From Diphasiastrum complanatum (taxonomy: Eukaryota; Streptophyta; Lycopodiopsida; Lycopodiales; Lycopodiaceae): a stretch of 64,000 bases of DNA. The notes under the pieces are model-generated. The model was not told the origin of the DNA, ran no database searches, and was given only the letters and a program-made list of their open reading frames with translations. The translations under genes were made by a program, and so were the position numbers. Below, piece by piece: positions 11,103 through 22,640 of the stretch. How positions within the stretch are numbered: position 1 is the first letter of the stretch; the number at the start of each line of letters is the position of its first letter. Where the stretch lies: the NCBI GenBank assembly GCA_029204225.1, contig CM055098.1, positions 54,157,942 through 54,221,941 of the forward strand. Direction: 5' to 3'.

Positions 11103-12442
11103 AAGGAAATAGCTGCCTGCTTCTTTGACAGCCAAGAAACCAAATTTCCTCCAAGAAATATAGTGTAAGCACTTGTGGATTTCCTATACAACTTGTCTCC
11201 TACAAAATCTGAATGTGAAGAAGCAATCAAAGTCTGATCTTCTCCTTCATAGTACAGTCCATAATCCAAGGTAGACGATATATACCTTAAGACTCTTTTA
11301 GCCAACTTCCAATGATATAACTTTGGATCCTGCATGTGTTGACTTAGCTTATGAACACAAAAGCTTAGTTCAGGCCTAGTCACTGTTAACCAAATAAGTG
11401 AGCCAATAAGACTCCTATAAAGAGTGATGTCCTCAAAGGATTTTTCATCATCTTTAATAGGAACTTTTACAGTGTGCTCCATAGGTGTATCTATGCCTTT
11501 ACAATTCTCCATATGAAATTTCCTGAGCATGAAAAGTGCATATCTACTTTGGCTTATAAATGCATGACCTTTCCAAAAATCTATTTCAAGGCCAAGAATA
11601 TAGTGAAGATCTCCTAAGTCCTGCATTTTAAACTCAGTACCAAGTGCATGCTTAGTTTCTTCAACTAACTTCTCACTGTTTCCACAAAGAATGATACCAT
11701 CTACATAGATGAGAAGAATAATTACAAAGTTATCTACAAACTTATAATACAGAGAAGGGTCATATTCACTTAGACAAAATCCGAGTGATATGAGATAAGA
11801 ATTGAGCCTTGCATACCAAGACCTTGGTGCCTGTTTCAGTCCATACAGACTTTTGAACAAAAGACAAACTTTTGATTCATCACCTTCCTTTACAAAACCT
11901 GGAGGTTGCTCTATATAAATATCCTCCTCAAGGTAACCATTGAGAAATGCATTAGAAACATCAAACTAGAACATACTCCATTTGTGAAAACATGCAAGAG
12001 AGATGAGTACTCAAATTGTTGCCATCTTTGCAACTGGTGCAAAGGTATCTTCATAATCAAGACCTTTAATCTGAGAGTAGCCTTTAGCACAAAGTCTTGC
12101 TTTATAGTTATTGATAGATCCATCATGATTATACTTGATTCTGAATACCCACTTACTTCTGATCACATGCATGTTGTTTGGTGGCTCCACAAGCTCCCAT
12201 GTGTTATTTGACACCAAGGCTTCAAATTCTTGGGTCATTGCTTCAACCCACTTCTTGGATTGAAAAGCTTGTTGGACATCCTTAGGCTCTTCATTTGATA
12301 TAAAAAGTGCATGATAGGAAGTTTCACCTTCCACTTGCCTTCCTTCTTCATCATATGTGAGCCTCCTTGGCTCAGATATTGCTCGTGTAGATCTTCTTGG
12401 TGTGATAGCTTGAATCTGCTCCTCCTCAAGCCTCGGCCTCAC
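11103..12442 (-). pseudogene. Ty1/copia reverse transcriptase-RNase H, decayed
   Basis: Part of a minus-strand copia relic (11103-13826). From the 5' side: the linker and RT start (12442-12011, KWVFRIKYNHDGSINNYKARL), then from 11860 SLYGLKQAPRSWY, the catalytic box reading YVDG, LGLEIDFWKGHAF, SLIWLTVTRPELSF and RNase H up to WLSKKQAAISLSSC. Known: the copia RT active site is YVDD, so the second Asp is lost here. RT is split by frame breaks near 11900-12000, and RNase H is cut at about 11103. It is inactive. Confidence 0.9.
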
Positions 12443-13549
12443 TTCTTCTTGAACAACATCAAGGTTTATGATTGATCTTTCATGAGTCTCTTTGATCTAA
12501 ACATCATCCAAGTTAAATTTCTGATCTTCATGGAAGACCACATCTCTACTAACAACATTTTTGTCAGTAGAGGGCAAATAAATCTTGTATGCTTTTTTAG
12601 TAGATGCATAACCTACAAAAATTCCTTTCACTGCACTAGGATCTTCCTTCTTCCTAGTTTCTATAGGTACATGTACAAATCATACACAGCCAAAAATCCT
12701 AAGATGATCTACCTTAGGCTTTTTCTTATACAACATCTCAAATGGTGTCTTTCCTCCTATTGCAAGATTTGGAAGCCTATTACAAAGATAGTTTGCACTT
12801 GCAACTGCCTCTCCCCAAAATTCTTTAGGCAGAAAAGCTTCCAGCCTAATGGCTTTTGCACATTCACACAAAGTTCTATTTTTTCTCTTAACAACTCCAT
12901 TTTGCTGAGGAGTATATGAACAAGAAAACTCTCTTTGAATACCCTCTCTCTCACAAAAGTCTTTAAACTTATTGGAAGTGTATTCCCCTCCACTATCACT
13001 TCTTAAAGCTTTTATCTTGAAAGGAAACTGCTTCTCTACATAAGCTTTAAAAGTAAGAAAAACATCATAAACCATGGCTTTTGAAGACAACATATATATC
13101 CAAGAATGTCTTGTATAATCATCTACAAAAGAGACAAAGCAGTTGGATCCTCTGCTCTTAGTTGATGAGAAATGAACGTCTGAATGTACAGGTTCAAATG
13201 GTTGCTTTGTCTTGATACTTGATCTAGGAAAAGGTCTTCTGTGTGACTTTGCCAGCACACAAGCTTCGCAAGGTAGAAGCTCCTTTGACAGTGTCTTTGG
13301 TAGACCAACAACTTTTCCTTCTTTGACCATAGATTGCATGGCTTTGAAATTGGGATGACCCAATCTCTTATGCCACAGATCCTCCTGTAGGACCTTGGTC
13401 TCATAAGCAATATCTGAAATGTTAGCACTCTCCCTAGAATCTAGTTTGTACAACTTACCAATTCTAGATCCTCTAGCAATAACTTCATTTTCTCTTGAGA
13501 TTATACACTTGTCAACTTGAAACTTGACATCCAATCCACTATCAAACAA
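12443..13549 (-). pseudogene. Ty1/copia integrase, catalytically damaged
   Basis: The HHCC zinc-binding start is present (WHKRLGHPNF ... CEACVLAKSH), then the DDE core: first Asp in VHSDVHFSS, second in RSDSGGEYTS. The usual Glu box (NGVAERKNRTL) reads NGVVKRKNRTL, so the catalytic Glu is Lys. The C-terminal part (LPKEFWGEAV, TPFEMLYKKKP, IFGCV) is followed by a stop and a further readable tail to about 12443. It lies between protease and RT in copia order. The protein is dead. Confidence 0.9.
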
Positions 13550-13826
13550 CTATCCTACACTAATGAGATTCTTAGTCAATCTAGGTACATACAGTACATC
13601 ATGTAAGCAAAAAGATTTTGATGATGATGCATGTAATGGAATGCTACCTATTCCTTCAATCCTACACTCTACATCATTAGCTTAATAGATTGACCTTTTT
13701 GCACCTAAATAGACATCATTAATTAATCCTCTCTTTCACCCTCTACACCCTCACACTCATCCTCATTAGTAAGGTTAGCTTGCTTAGATTGGTTCTTCTT
13801 CTTGAAACAGTTTGATGCATAATGTT
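13550..13826 (-). pseudogene. Ty1/copia Gag zinc-knuckle end and protease fragment
   Basis: Reading the minus strand from 13826: HYASNCFKKKNQSKQ, the second half of a CCHC knuckle, then an acidic linker. The protease-to-integrase region follows (IEGIGSIPL, FCLHDVLYVPRLTKNL) and ends in a stop just before the integrase frame. The upstream half of Gag and the 5' LTR are missing; homology stops abruptly at about 13826. Confidence 0.75.
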
Positions 13827-16239
13827 CTTGAAATCAGAAAGGATAACCTTCGTCGCTCTATTCACTTCTCCAATCTCACAATACAAAAACTCTCTCTCTC
13901 TTGGTGGTGTGAGAATGAAGTGTGTCTTCATTTTATAGCAAACAATCACACCACTTGAAATTTCTAGTGTGTCGCTCCATTCACAGATTCTAGTTAATGT
14001 ATGCAATACGAATCTAATCGCTTCGTATTACAGACGTCGTTTCATTTCAGGAGGTCTTGCCCTTAAGTAAAAGACAAGTCTTTAGCAATTTCATCCAAAA
14101 AATGATATAGGCCTCTTCATGATATGTTGTTGGATCTTCAGCATCCTTCTAGCTATGGCTCCAACTAGTACGAGTTATGGCTTCTCCCAACTAGCTTTCA
14201 CTAAGGCTATTTCCAGCTAGCATCGATATGAATGCAAGAATACAGTCATGAGCATGGTGGTGAGTATTCTGAGGGTAAGATCCACTCTTCTCTCTTTTCC
14301 CTCCTTAATTTCTAACAAATGACGGCTTAACTTAAAAGATAAAACCCTAAACTAAATCTCATCCTCTAAGGCTTACCCTACTAGAGAATGGAGGGCCTAG
14401 ATTAACTTAACCTGTTGCCAGATGAATAATATACAATACAATATGAAGTAACACTATACATGAAACCACACAAGGGAGAACACTCAGAGAGAAAGATAGG
14501 CATGTATTGCAAATGAGGTTTTTCTCAAAAATGGACTCTTCCACTCCTATTTATACTTGGAGTGGTGGTGACTTACAGAAATACACTGTGGGACAAGTAA
14601 GCCAAGTGCATTGTTGAGACCCCACTTCTTATGGTGCTGGAGGAGTCAAAGTTAGTGCAGCTTGTAGATGTGGAACTTTTTGTAAAGTGCTTCTTCGTAG
14701 GAGATGAAGCTTTGAAGAAATATGAGCATCTTCAGAAGATTTGGATTGAATCAGGTTGGAGTTGGCTTATTGATAACTTGCTTCCAATTGCTCACGCAAA
14801 TGATTCAATGGATGATGTACACGAGCTTAGTATTTCTTGAGACATGATGTGAATGCCACACAAGGGGTTATTGAACGACAATGAGATGAAGATGGAGTGG
14901 GTGTGATAGGGGGTGTTGTAATCTTAGAAGTGGTGAAGGTGGATAGATGGAAGGGGCTGGATGAATCAAAATTCCTTTGCTCATTACTGTCTTTTGAAGG
15001 CACTTTTGTCAGCAGAAGTTTTTCATTTGACGTTTCTTGCAACTGTTTGAATTTCTTGTTTTTTTTGGACTTAAGACATGGCTCATAATCGTTGTTGGAA
15101 ACCTCTAACATCCTTGAGTTCGTTGCTTTAAACGCGAAACTCAACAGTGGTAGTATGGTCTTGAGACACGATTACCACTGCTCAATGTACATTTTGCCAA
15201 TGAAGCATCATTGTTGGCATTGGTAGGAACACTTGTCGTCTGCGTTGGTTTGCACATAGATTTTGCCTTTGATGTGACTTGAGAGCCCTTCCCTGGTACA
15301 AGCTGCCACTTTATTGATGATTTGATGGCCATGGTGAGGCAATTGGAAAAGCATGGATATTGTAGCACTTACGTAAAACCAACTACTTATTGCGAATAGT
15401 AGTGTTGGTGTTGTCACAAATATTCCATCTTATTAGGAAGATGGATCTTTTGCTAGATCATGGTTGCAGTCTGATAAGATGCTCGTTTTGTTGCCAAACT
15501 GAGCATTTGTTATTGAAGTCCTTGACTGCTCTTTTTTGTTCATATTGAAAGTTGTTGAAATCATTGGTAAAGATGTAGAGATATATCCCAATGAAATTTC
15601 GTGTGATACTGCAACTGTAGAGGTAGAATACAATTGCTGATGAAATATCACCTATAGTGCTGCTGCAAAAGAAAACACACCAAACCATATGACAATAGAA
15701 CAAACAAACAGGTAGCAACAAATGACATAGTTGACAGGTTAAAACTTGAAATAAGAGAAAAAATAAAAAATTGTCGCAGATAACTCTATAGAAGGATTTG
15801 CATGACACTCTTAGACCAAACCCTTGTAATCCAGTTTCGAACTTGGCAAAAGGCCATAGCTACACTATTACAAAAGAACAACAAGTGATAACATATAACA
15901 TCTACGTAGCATGTAATAAGACAATTATGTCTTAGATTACTTTCACTCAGATAAAACATACGGGTTATCATCTAGACACAAAACTCATGATTCATCAGGC
16001 GGTAGCTCAAAACTTGGCTCCAGGGTATGATATCAATTGCTTGGTCATAGAGACGTAATGAAGACACAGATCTGAGGTGGTATATTCTCGATCTTATCTA
16101 TGAATGATGTTTGAGATAGACCTTACGTGATTGCTAGATAGGATGTAACTGTATTTGGATCAGAAGCAACTATGTATCTGTGGATGACAAAAGAATTAGT
16201 AAGACTAGACGAGCCTAGACACATCTAATACTACTAATT
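13827..16239. other. No confident gene; scattered short ORFs
   Basis: This follows the truncated copia 5' side and may include its lost or rearranged LTR. The longest plausible coding stretch is 14631-14840 (+), with YEHLQKIWIESGWSWLIDNL, which I do not recognise; it could be an exon or a relic. No terminal repeat or promoter could be placed. Confidence 0.35.
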
Positions 16240-16850
16240 CTAGTAAGGTGCAAATGGATCAACTTGATGAGCAAGCACATTGGTATCTTCTATATAGTAC
16301 ATCACTAGGTCTATGTAGTCGGAATCAACTTGTGTGATAGACGATGTAGCAATATGTTGACTCTCTACAAAAGACTGTTGTGTTACATGGGGAGCGATCG
16401 GTCGTGGATAACAAGACTCTGGTTGAGAATGTAAAAGTGGTGTAGGATGGTTCATAGAACCAGAGGATCGAGGTTGATGAAAAACATGGCCTATTGGCCT
16501 TGGTTGGCCTTAGTTGGCCTAGGTTGATAAAGAGCTGAGGCCGCCGTGAGTGTAATCCACATGGCTGTGTCTAACTTTTCAATATTCACATACCATTCCT
16601 TTGCGTCGCCAAGTAGGATCATGGGGAATAGTCTAAGCTTTTCAGCTTCAGAAGTATCGTCATAGAACATACAAGTGTTTTCGAAGTCTTGAAGAAACCG
16701 TATGGGGTTGGTTTCCCCATCATATTTGGTGCATCCATCCGTGGAATTCTTCTTTCCACTTTGGGAGGAGGCTGATCTGACTTCCCACTCACACTTTTGG
16801 CGGTGATAGATCTCATTTTCACGCTTGGATTGATGATGCTAAGTTTTCAA
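16240..16850 (-). pseudogene. Ty3/gypsy Gag fragment
   Basis: On the minus strand, 16760-16560 reads YDGETNPIRFLQDFE, then SEAEKLRLFPMILLGDAKEWY. This is the conserved core of plant gypsy Gag (capsid region with the LFP...L.G.A..W signature). The frame continues to about 16500, and a Pro/His/Gln-rich tail (HPTPLLHSQPESCYPRP) ends at 16240. The minus-strand frame is broken near 16740. No protease, RT or integrase follows, so only a Gag relic remains. TTGGCCT is repeated about four times near 16488-16525. Confidence 0.75.
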
Positions 16851-17937
16851 GTTTTGATCTTTCGAGAGGTACTGGGGTATGACTCTGCTAGTTTTAGCTC
16901 TGGAGAATTCGCACAGTACCGTGCGAGTACTATTTGAGGAAAGATCAAGAATTTGTATCGTTAGATAATTTGGAGGAGGTTGCTATGTTTCTCTCACCTT
17001 CTTTGGACTTTCTTGATATTTCTAGAGCCTCTGTTCACACAGGCCAATTTTGATCATTTTAAGGGGGCCTTTTTCAAATTTTTAGTCAAGATATGTAAGT
17101 AGAGTACTCGCAAACATGTTAAAGTTTTCGTTGGGAATCGTTTAGAGATGTTTTACCTTTATGCAAATACTTACCATGATGAAATATGCAAAAATAGCCA
17201 TTTTTGCTCTGTATCTTACCATTGGTGATAGCATAGAGTCTCATAATAGTTTCGAGTTATTCCAATGAAATCTGATCCTGGTTTGACATGTTTGGCATTG
17301 TTGACACGTCACTGTCATTTGCCTCACTAGAGTCTCCCATTTTCATATTACCACTTGAGGGTGGTAGTAGCTGGACATGCCTCTTCATCGTCGGTTTCGA
17401 GATTTGAAGGCAATGGATTGATCCCCACCGGTTAGTAGTAACTCAGCATACAATACTTGCACTCAGAAAACTCAAGGTTTGTTAGCTTGAGATTATGACG
17501 GGCCATTTTCTCCTTGCCATCTGAATGCTCTTAACATACCATTGAACTCACAAGAAAAGCAGCTGTCTCAAGCAAACTTGTTACAAAACAAGCGCTCTCT
17601 ATGTCGAGATTCTATGCAGTTAGGTGATGGGTGATGGATGTTGATATCGACAGATTTGGCAAACTTATCGTGATGGATCTATGGTTTCCTACTAGGACAC
17701 TTCTAAGGCATTCCCTACTAGAGGTGCCTAAGGCTATCAAAATAGATTCATCATGATAGAATTGTCGGCGATGGAAGATGAATATGTACAATTCTAGGTG
17801 CAACGTGTATCTGCAAGAGCTTGGAGTTTTCTGAGTGGAACCATATGATGTTGATCTTAGAGGATTTTACTAAGTTTCAAGTGCTTGAAATTATGGGTCT
17901 TCGTTGTGATCACAAATGAACCTCTCTAGATAGAATT
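16851..17937. other. Non-coding, upstream side of the gypsy Gag relic
   Basis: Possibly the leader or LTR of the minus-strand gypsy relic. I could not place LTR ends, a primer site or any gene. Confidence 0.35.
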
Positions 17938-18850
17938 CGCATGCATGCTTGGGACTCGCACAAGTCTAGATCTTGCCAAAAAAATAGGCTATGCGAGTAC
18001 TAGATAGTTCTATTCTCTTTTTTTTTTAATTTTTAAACCTTCTCTAGTGCTCTCGTAGATGACAAGAGTCTGTGCGAATGACCTGGAAATGACTCACACA
18101 GGTTGAAATGTTCCCAAAAGAACTAGAAAATGACTCGCACAGGGGAACAAAATGACTTGCACAAACCCAGAAATGACTCGCACAAGTTTGAGAGGTTCTG
18201 AAGAGAACTAGAAATGACTCGCACAAACCCGGAAATGACTCGCGCAAGGGAACATACTATTGGCATAGGCATGTATACTGTTAAAATATGACTCGCATAA
18301 GAAGCTCAGTACCTGCACATGCTAAAATGACTTATACAGGTTAGAAGGAGGTGAAAAACATCTCGTAATGACTCACACTGGTCAAAAGAAGTTAAAAACA
18401 TCTCAAAATGACTCGCACCGAAATATGACTCACCTGTACTCGTGGAGCTAGAACCTGTGGGAATGACTCACACAAGAAGTACTGGAACACGACTCGGGGT
18501 GAAAAATGGGAACTTACTACTCGCACACTACTCGCACAAGATGCGTACACAACCTACTCACACATGACTTTGGTGAAGACCGCACCTACTTGCACAACCT
18601 ACCTGAGGTACTCGCACAACTGTTTGAATGTTGAAGAACTCACACCCTGCTGTAGGAACTCGCATAGTTCGCTGAACAGTGAGGAATTTGCTCACAGATT
18701 GGAAGAAGGCAAAAAATGGCTCGCACAACAGATAATGGTAGAGGTAATGACTCGGAATCGACAAAAATGACTCATGCACCTGAAGAATGACTCGCACAAC
18801 AGACAGTAAGCACTCGCCTACCTGACACATGTGCGAGCCAAAAAGTGGGT
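17938..18850. repeat. Array of degenerate ATGACTCGCACA motifs
   Basis: Roughly 25 copies of (A)ATGACTCGCAC(A) or close variants (GACTCACAC, ACTCGCAC, GACTTGCAC) occur at irregular 15-60 bp spacing, nearly all in one orientation. They produce a repetitive Cys-Ala-Ser-His-Phe peptide on the other strand, which I regard as non-functional. The spacing is too irregular for a satellite. The core TGACTC is the half-site consensus of bZIP (GCN4/AP-1 type) factors, but any regulatory role is inference. Confidence 0.8.
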
Positions 18851-19090
18851 GTGTGAATACTTACCTCACAAAAAATAATCTAAACAGCAAATTTTAGACT
18901 CGCTCATGGTTTCGATCAAAGAGATATTCGCACACTTCAAAAAGTGTTTGATTCTTACATGTGCGACCAAAAAGTGGTTGTGCGAATACCTGAAGAGTTG
19001 GTTTCTGAATGGATTTTGCTCAAAAAACATCTATGATAGGCTATGCTAGTTGCTTCCAATGGATTTTGCTCAAAAAAATATCTATGAGCC
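18828..19090. repeat. Two short direct-repeat pairs
   Basis: GTGCGAGCCAAAAAGTGG (18828) recurs in variant form at about 18959, and AATGGATTTTGCTCAAAAAA occurs at about 19007 and again at about 19058. They look like local duplications continuing the motif field to the left. Confidence 0.6.
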
Positions 19091-19940
19091 CATTTTCTTG
19101 ATCTTAAGTTGCTGCCCCTCTGAACAAAAACAAAGAACATGATACAAGATATAAATAGTTTCTAAGATCATTGATCTACTGATATGGACAGTACCTAGGC
19201 AGTCCATGTCTGTAGATAATTTCCTCTAAAAAGTTTATTTCTATCTATTTGTAACACTAGTCTATTTTGGCTAATTTGGCCTCGCAAATGCTGCAGTATC
19301 GAGCTTCAATAAGATTGAGACGACATTGCAAATAACTCTAAGCATAGAGTGACTAGCGAGCCTGCTCCAAGGCTCGACTCTTGTCATCGTATTAACTGGC
19401 GCAACTAGTAAACACATCATCAACAAGCAAAATGTATCCTTTTCTACAGAAAGAGACAAGGGGATTGTGCTACCTGACTTTTAACAGGCTACTGGCCACG
19501 CGGTTTTGTTTCTTCCTCACCACAAAGAAGAATGAGGGTACTAAGAAGTAAGTAGGACATCAGAAGGAGGAGGTGCGACGGGCCATCGCTATCCCAAAAA
19601 GCAACCGAAAAACCACTGAAAATATCTAAAAAAGATCTGAAAATGGCTAAAACACTGATGAGAAATATTTCGAATGTCTGAAAAATAGTAGAAAATCCTC
19701 TGAAGTCAGAAAAATAACCAAAAACAACTGAAAATGTTTGAAAAATGTTGGAAAGATGTCTAAAAACGCTGAAAAATAGCAAAAGTACATATGAAAAAAG
19801 AAGAAATGTCTGAAGAATGGCTATGAAGATGCTAGATTCCTTGTCGTTGCTACTCTTTGTAGCTGCAGAAAACAACAACACTATTTTTGTAGCAGCACTA
19901 TTTTTGTCATCAGTCAACAAACCAGGTCAAATTTGACGAG
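19091..19940. other. Non-coding with CTGAAAA-type low complexity
   Basis: From about 19600 to 19790 the phrase CTGAAAAtg/TTTGAAAAATG repeats loosely, generating a Phe/Ser/Leu-rich antisense frame (19489-19920) that I judge spurious. No gene is recognised. Confidence 0.4.
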
Positions 19941-20552
19941 GTGGCTGGCAACAAAAGAGGATATTGGTGGAGTTGTCAACAGAACAGGCCCAAATTTAAA
20001 GGGGTAGCCAGCAAATTGGCATTCTAACCATGAAAGACAAGCTGCGAACTATTTCTGGAGGATCTGAACTACTGGCCAGCCGCTTTTTCAAGGCCATCTT
20101 TGGTCAAGCTAGCTCTGAAACGAGGTGTATGCATCAGAAGGGCATCTGAGCTGCTACTCTGAAGCTACCATGCTGTTGGTTGCTACCATTCTCAAACGCT
20201 GTCGTGAAAGTAATGTACTTTTGCAGACTTGTTCTAAATGCTAATTTCGTGGAAGTCCTTGAAAATGGCCAAGTCTTCAATGACTTCAAATTATTGAACT
20301 TAACAGCTGAACTTGAAATTATGACAGGATTGGTTACCCTTTGCTGGAGATCAGCCGAAAGCCCGTTGTAGATGTTCTTCAAATAAATTGGCTGTCTAAG
20401 TTTGTGATTCCTGCAGGTATCAGATGAGCAGACATAGAACCAAAGTTGGTTTCACCTGACCCTAGATCAATGATCAATAAACATGCAGGAAGAATCATGA
20501 AATAGAAACTAGTCATTCACCAAGGAGAAAACTGTGGATTTAATTTCCAACA
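19941..20552 (-). mobile_element. Probable 3' LTR of a copia element (left boundary unknown)
   Basis: Immediately downstream of the minus-strand copia RNase H stop there is a purine tract (CTTAAGAGAGAC, plus-strand 20553-20564), then TGTTGGAAATTAAATCC, a typical plant LTR start ending at plus-strand 20552. The far end could not be located because the 5' LTR partner is missing, so the left coordinate is only a placeholder. Confidence 0.5.
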
Positions 20553-20565
20553 GTCTCTCTTAAGG

Positions 20566-22640
20566 TCACGGTTGGTGCCTTGGTATCTTCATCAGGTTCA
20601 GCATGTTGAAGAACTTTTGGTGCTTGATCCTGGGAAGCGCTTTGGTGAAGATATCTGCGACCATTTCTGAGGTGGAGCAGTATTGAAGGATCACTTGCCC
20701 CAAGAAAACTTTCTCCCGAATGAAATGATACTGAATTTCTCTGTGCTTGGATTTGCCATGAAATCTGGGATTCAATGACAGTGAAATACAGCTCAAGTTG
20801 TCACACAAAATGGTGGTAGCATTAAACTGAGTGTGATGTAAGTCGTGAAGTAATAACCTGATCCATACAACTTCTTTTGAAGCTTGACATGCTGCGATGT
20901 ACTCTGCCTCTGTCAAAGAAAGCACAACTGATTTTTGCTTCCTTAAGTTCCATGAAATCGGTCTCCCTACTAGATAGAAATAGAACCTGGAGGTAGATTT
21001 TTTGGTAGAGACTGTTCCTCCCCAATCTGAGTCGGAGTAGCCTCGCAGGATGAGTGGGTCAATAGCATTTCCATCATAACATAAAATTTGATCTAAACTT
21101 CCCTGAATATATCTCATTACTCTCTTTAATGCCTTCCAATGAGAGATCCTAGGATCAGACATGAATCGACTTAACGTGCTAACAGTGTATGCTAAATCTA
21201 GTCTAGTACACATCATTGCATACATTAGAGATCCGATTAGTGAATGATAAGGGTACTTCGCTAAGTCGAGTACTTCACTATTTGTCTCAGGTTCGAGCCT
21301 CCCCTTGGAAACCAAGGAGCACTATTTGTCTCAGCACAAGAAAATTTAGTCAATACTATACTTGAAATTACTGGGGTATCAGTTGGTTTGCAATCAGACA
21401 TATGAAACTTTTCTAAAATGCCTTTTAGATATGCCTGCTGACTAAGATAGATTTTTTTTTGAAGTCTATTTCTAGTAATGTGAATTCCTAGCAAAGAATG
21501 AATAAATCCGTCATGTCAAATTCCTTTGACAGATCACTCTTAGTAGTGTGCAGAAGAGAAGTGTCATTAGACAAAATAAATGCGTCATCTACGTAAAGAG
21601 CTATGTGAACTAAATTGGTGTCTATATGCTTTGAATAAACATTACAGTCAGCTGAATTGTTTGCAAATCCTAATTGAATGAGATAAGAGTTGATTCTATC
21701 GAACCACGCGTAGCCTGTTTCAAACTGTAGATTGCTTTGTGCAGCTTACACACTTTGTGCTCTTGGCCTTTGACTTCGAATCCTTCCAGTTGGAAGGTAT
21801 ACAGCTCCTCTTCACCATTGTCATTGAGAAATGCTATCTTGACATCCATTTGGTGTATTTCAAGGTCTTCCGCGACTGCTAACGCAATCAGAGTCCTTAT
21901 TGACTGCATCTTGACGACATGACTAAAAATTTCTTGATAATCCACTGCTTGGACTTGAGTGAATCCTTTAGCTACCAACCGTGCTTTCCATTTTGCAATG
22001 GAACAATCAGAGTTGATCTTCTTATTGAAGATCCGCTTGTTGTCGATAACTCTCTTGTGAGTGGGGAAGTCGACCAGTGTCCAGGTTTAATTTGTCAAAA
22101 GTGAGTTATACTCGCCTTCCATAACTTCTTGCCACTTCAGAACATCCTTGGAGTTAATTGCTTCGGCTAGGCTCTCTGGTTCTTCTGATGAAGTCCAGAA
22201 TGATTGAGGTGCATACCTCTCAAGGACTGTCCGAGTCCGTGAGGATCTGCGGATGTTGGGTTGTCCAGGATGTGATGATGCTTCTTCTTGAATTTCTTTA
22301 GATTTGTTCAAGCTAGCTTGGTCTGGTCTGATGACAAGTACGGCTGCTCGGCTTCTATAGATGTAGCTACAGGTTCTGTAGAAGGAACATCAATGTTGGA
22401 AGAATCCATGCTACGTAAGAGAGGATGAAATGACATAGCATCGTTTATCGATGGTTGTTTAAATTCATAGTATTTATGTTCTTGAAATATTACATCCCTA
22501 GAGACAAATACTACATTGCTGGATGGATCATAAACTTTATAAGCTTTATGTTCATCAAGATAGTGAATGAAAATACATTTATTTGTCCTGTGATCTAGCT
22601 TCTTCCTAAGCTGTTTAGGAATGTGAACAAAACATATACA
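20566..22640 (-). pseudogene. Ty1/copia integrase end, RT and RNase H, frameshifted
   Basis: From 22640 leftward: the integrase C-terminus (KCIFIHYLDEHKAYK, FVSRDVIFQEH), the linker (RRSSRTRTVLERYAP), RT (KGFTQVQAVDYQEIF, MDVKIAFLNDNGEEEL, an intact YVDD box at about 21583-21594, LGIHITRNRLQK) and RNase H (GYSDSDWGG, LSLTEAEYIAACQASKEVVW, HFIREKV, ADIFTKALP), ending at 20566. This family is clearly different from the 11-kb element. Frame breaks occur near 22080, 21700, 21500 and 21290; the last is caused by a 44-bp duplication/insertion. The 5' half (Gag, protease, most of integrase) is missing. Confidence 0.9.
21276..21334. repeat. 29-bp insert between 15-bp direct repeats in copia RT
   Basis: CACTATTTGTCTCAG occurs at 21276-21290 and 21320-21334. 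Between them are 29 bp containing GTTCGAGCCTCC and an inverted pair (CCTTGG/CCAAGG). The net 44-bp addition shifts the RT reading frame. It looks like a tiny insertion with target duplication, or template-switch repair. Confidence 0.8.

Noticed and set aside
18044-18247. Cys-Ala-Ser-His-Phe repeat protein
   Set aside because: It is the antisense reading of the ATGACTCGCAC motif field; there is no start context or conserved frame.
19489-19920. 143-codon Phe/Leu/Ser-rich ORF, membrane-protein-like
   Set aside because: It comes from loose CTGAAAA repeats; hydrophobicity follows from the repeat composition.
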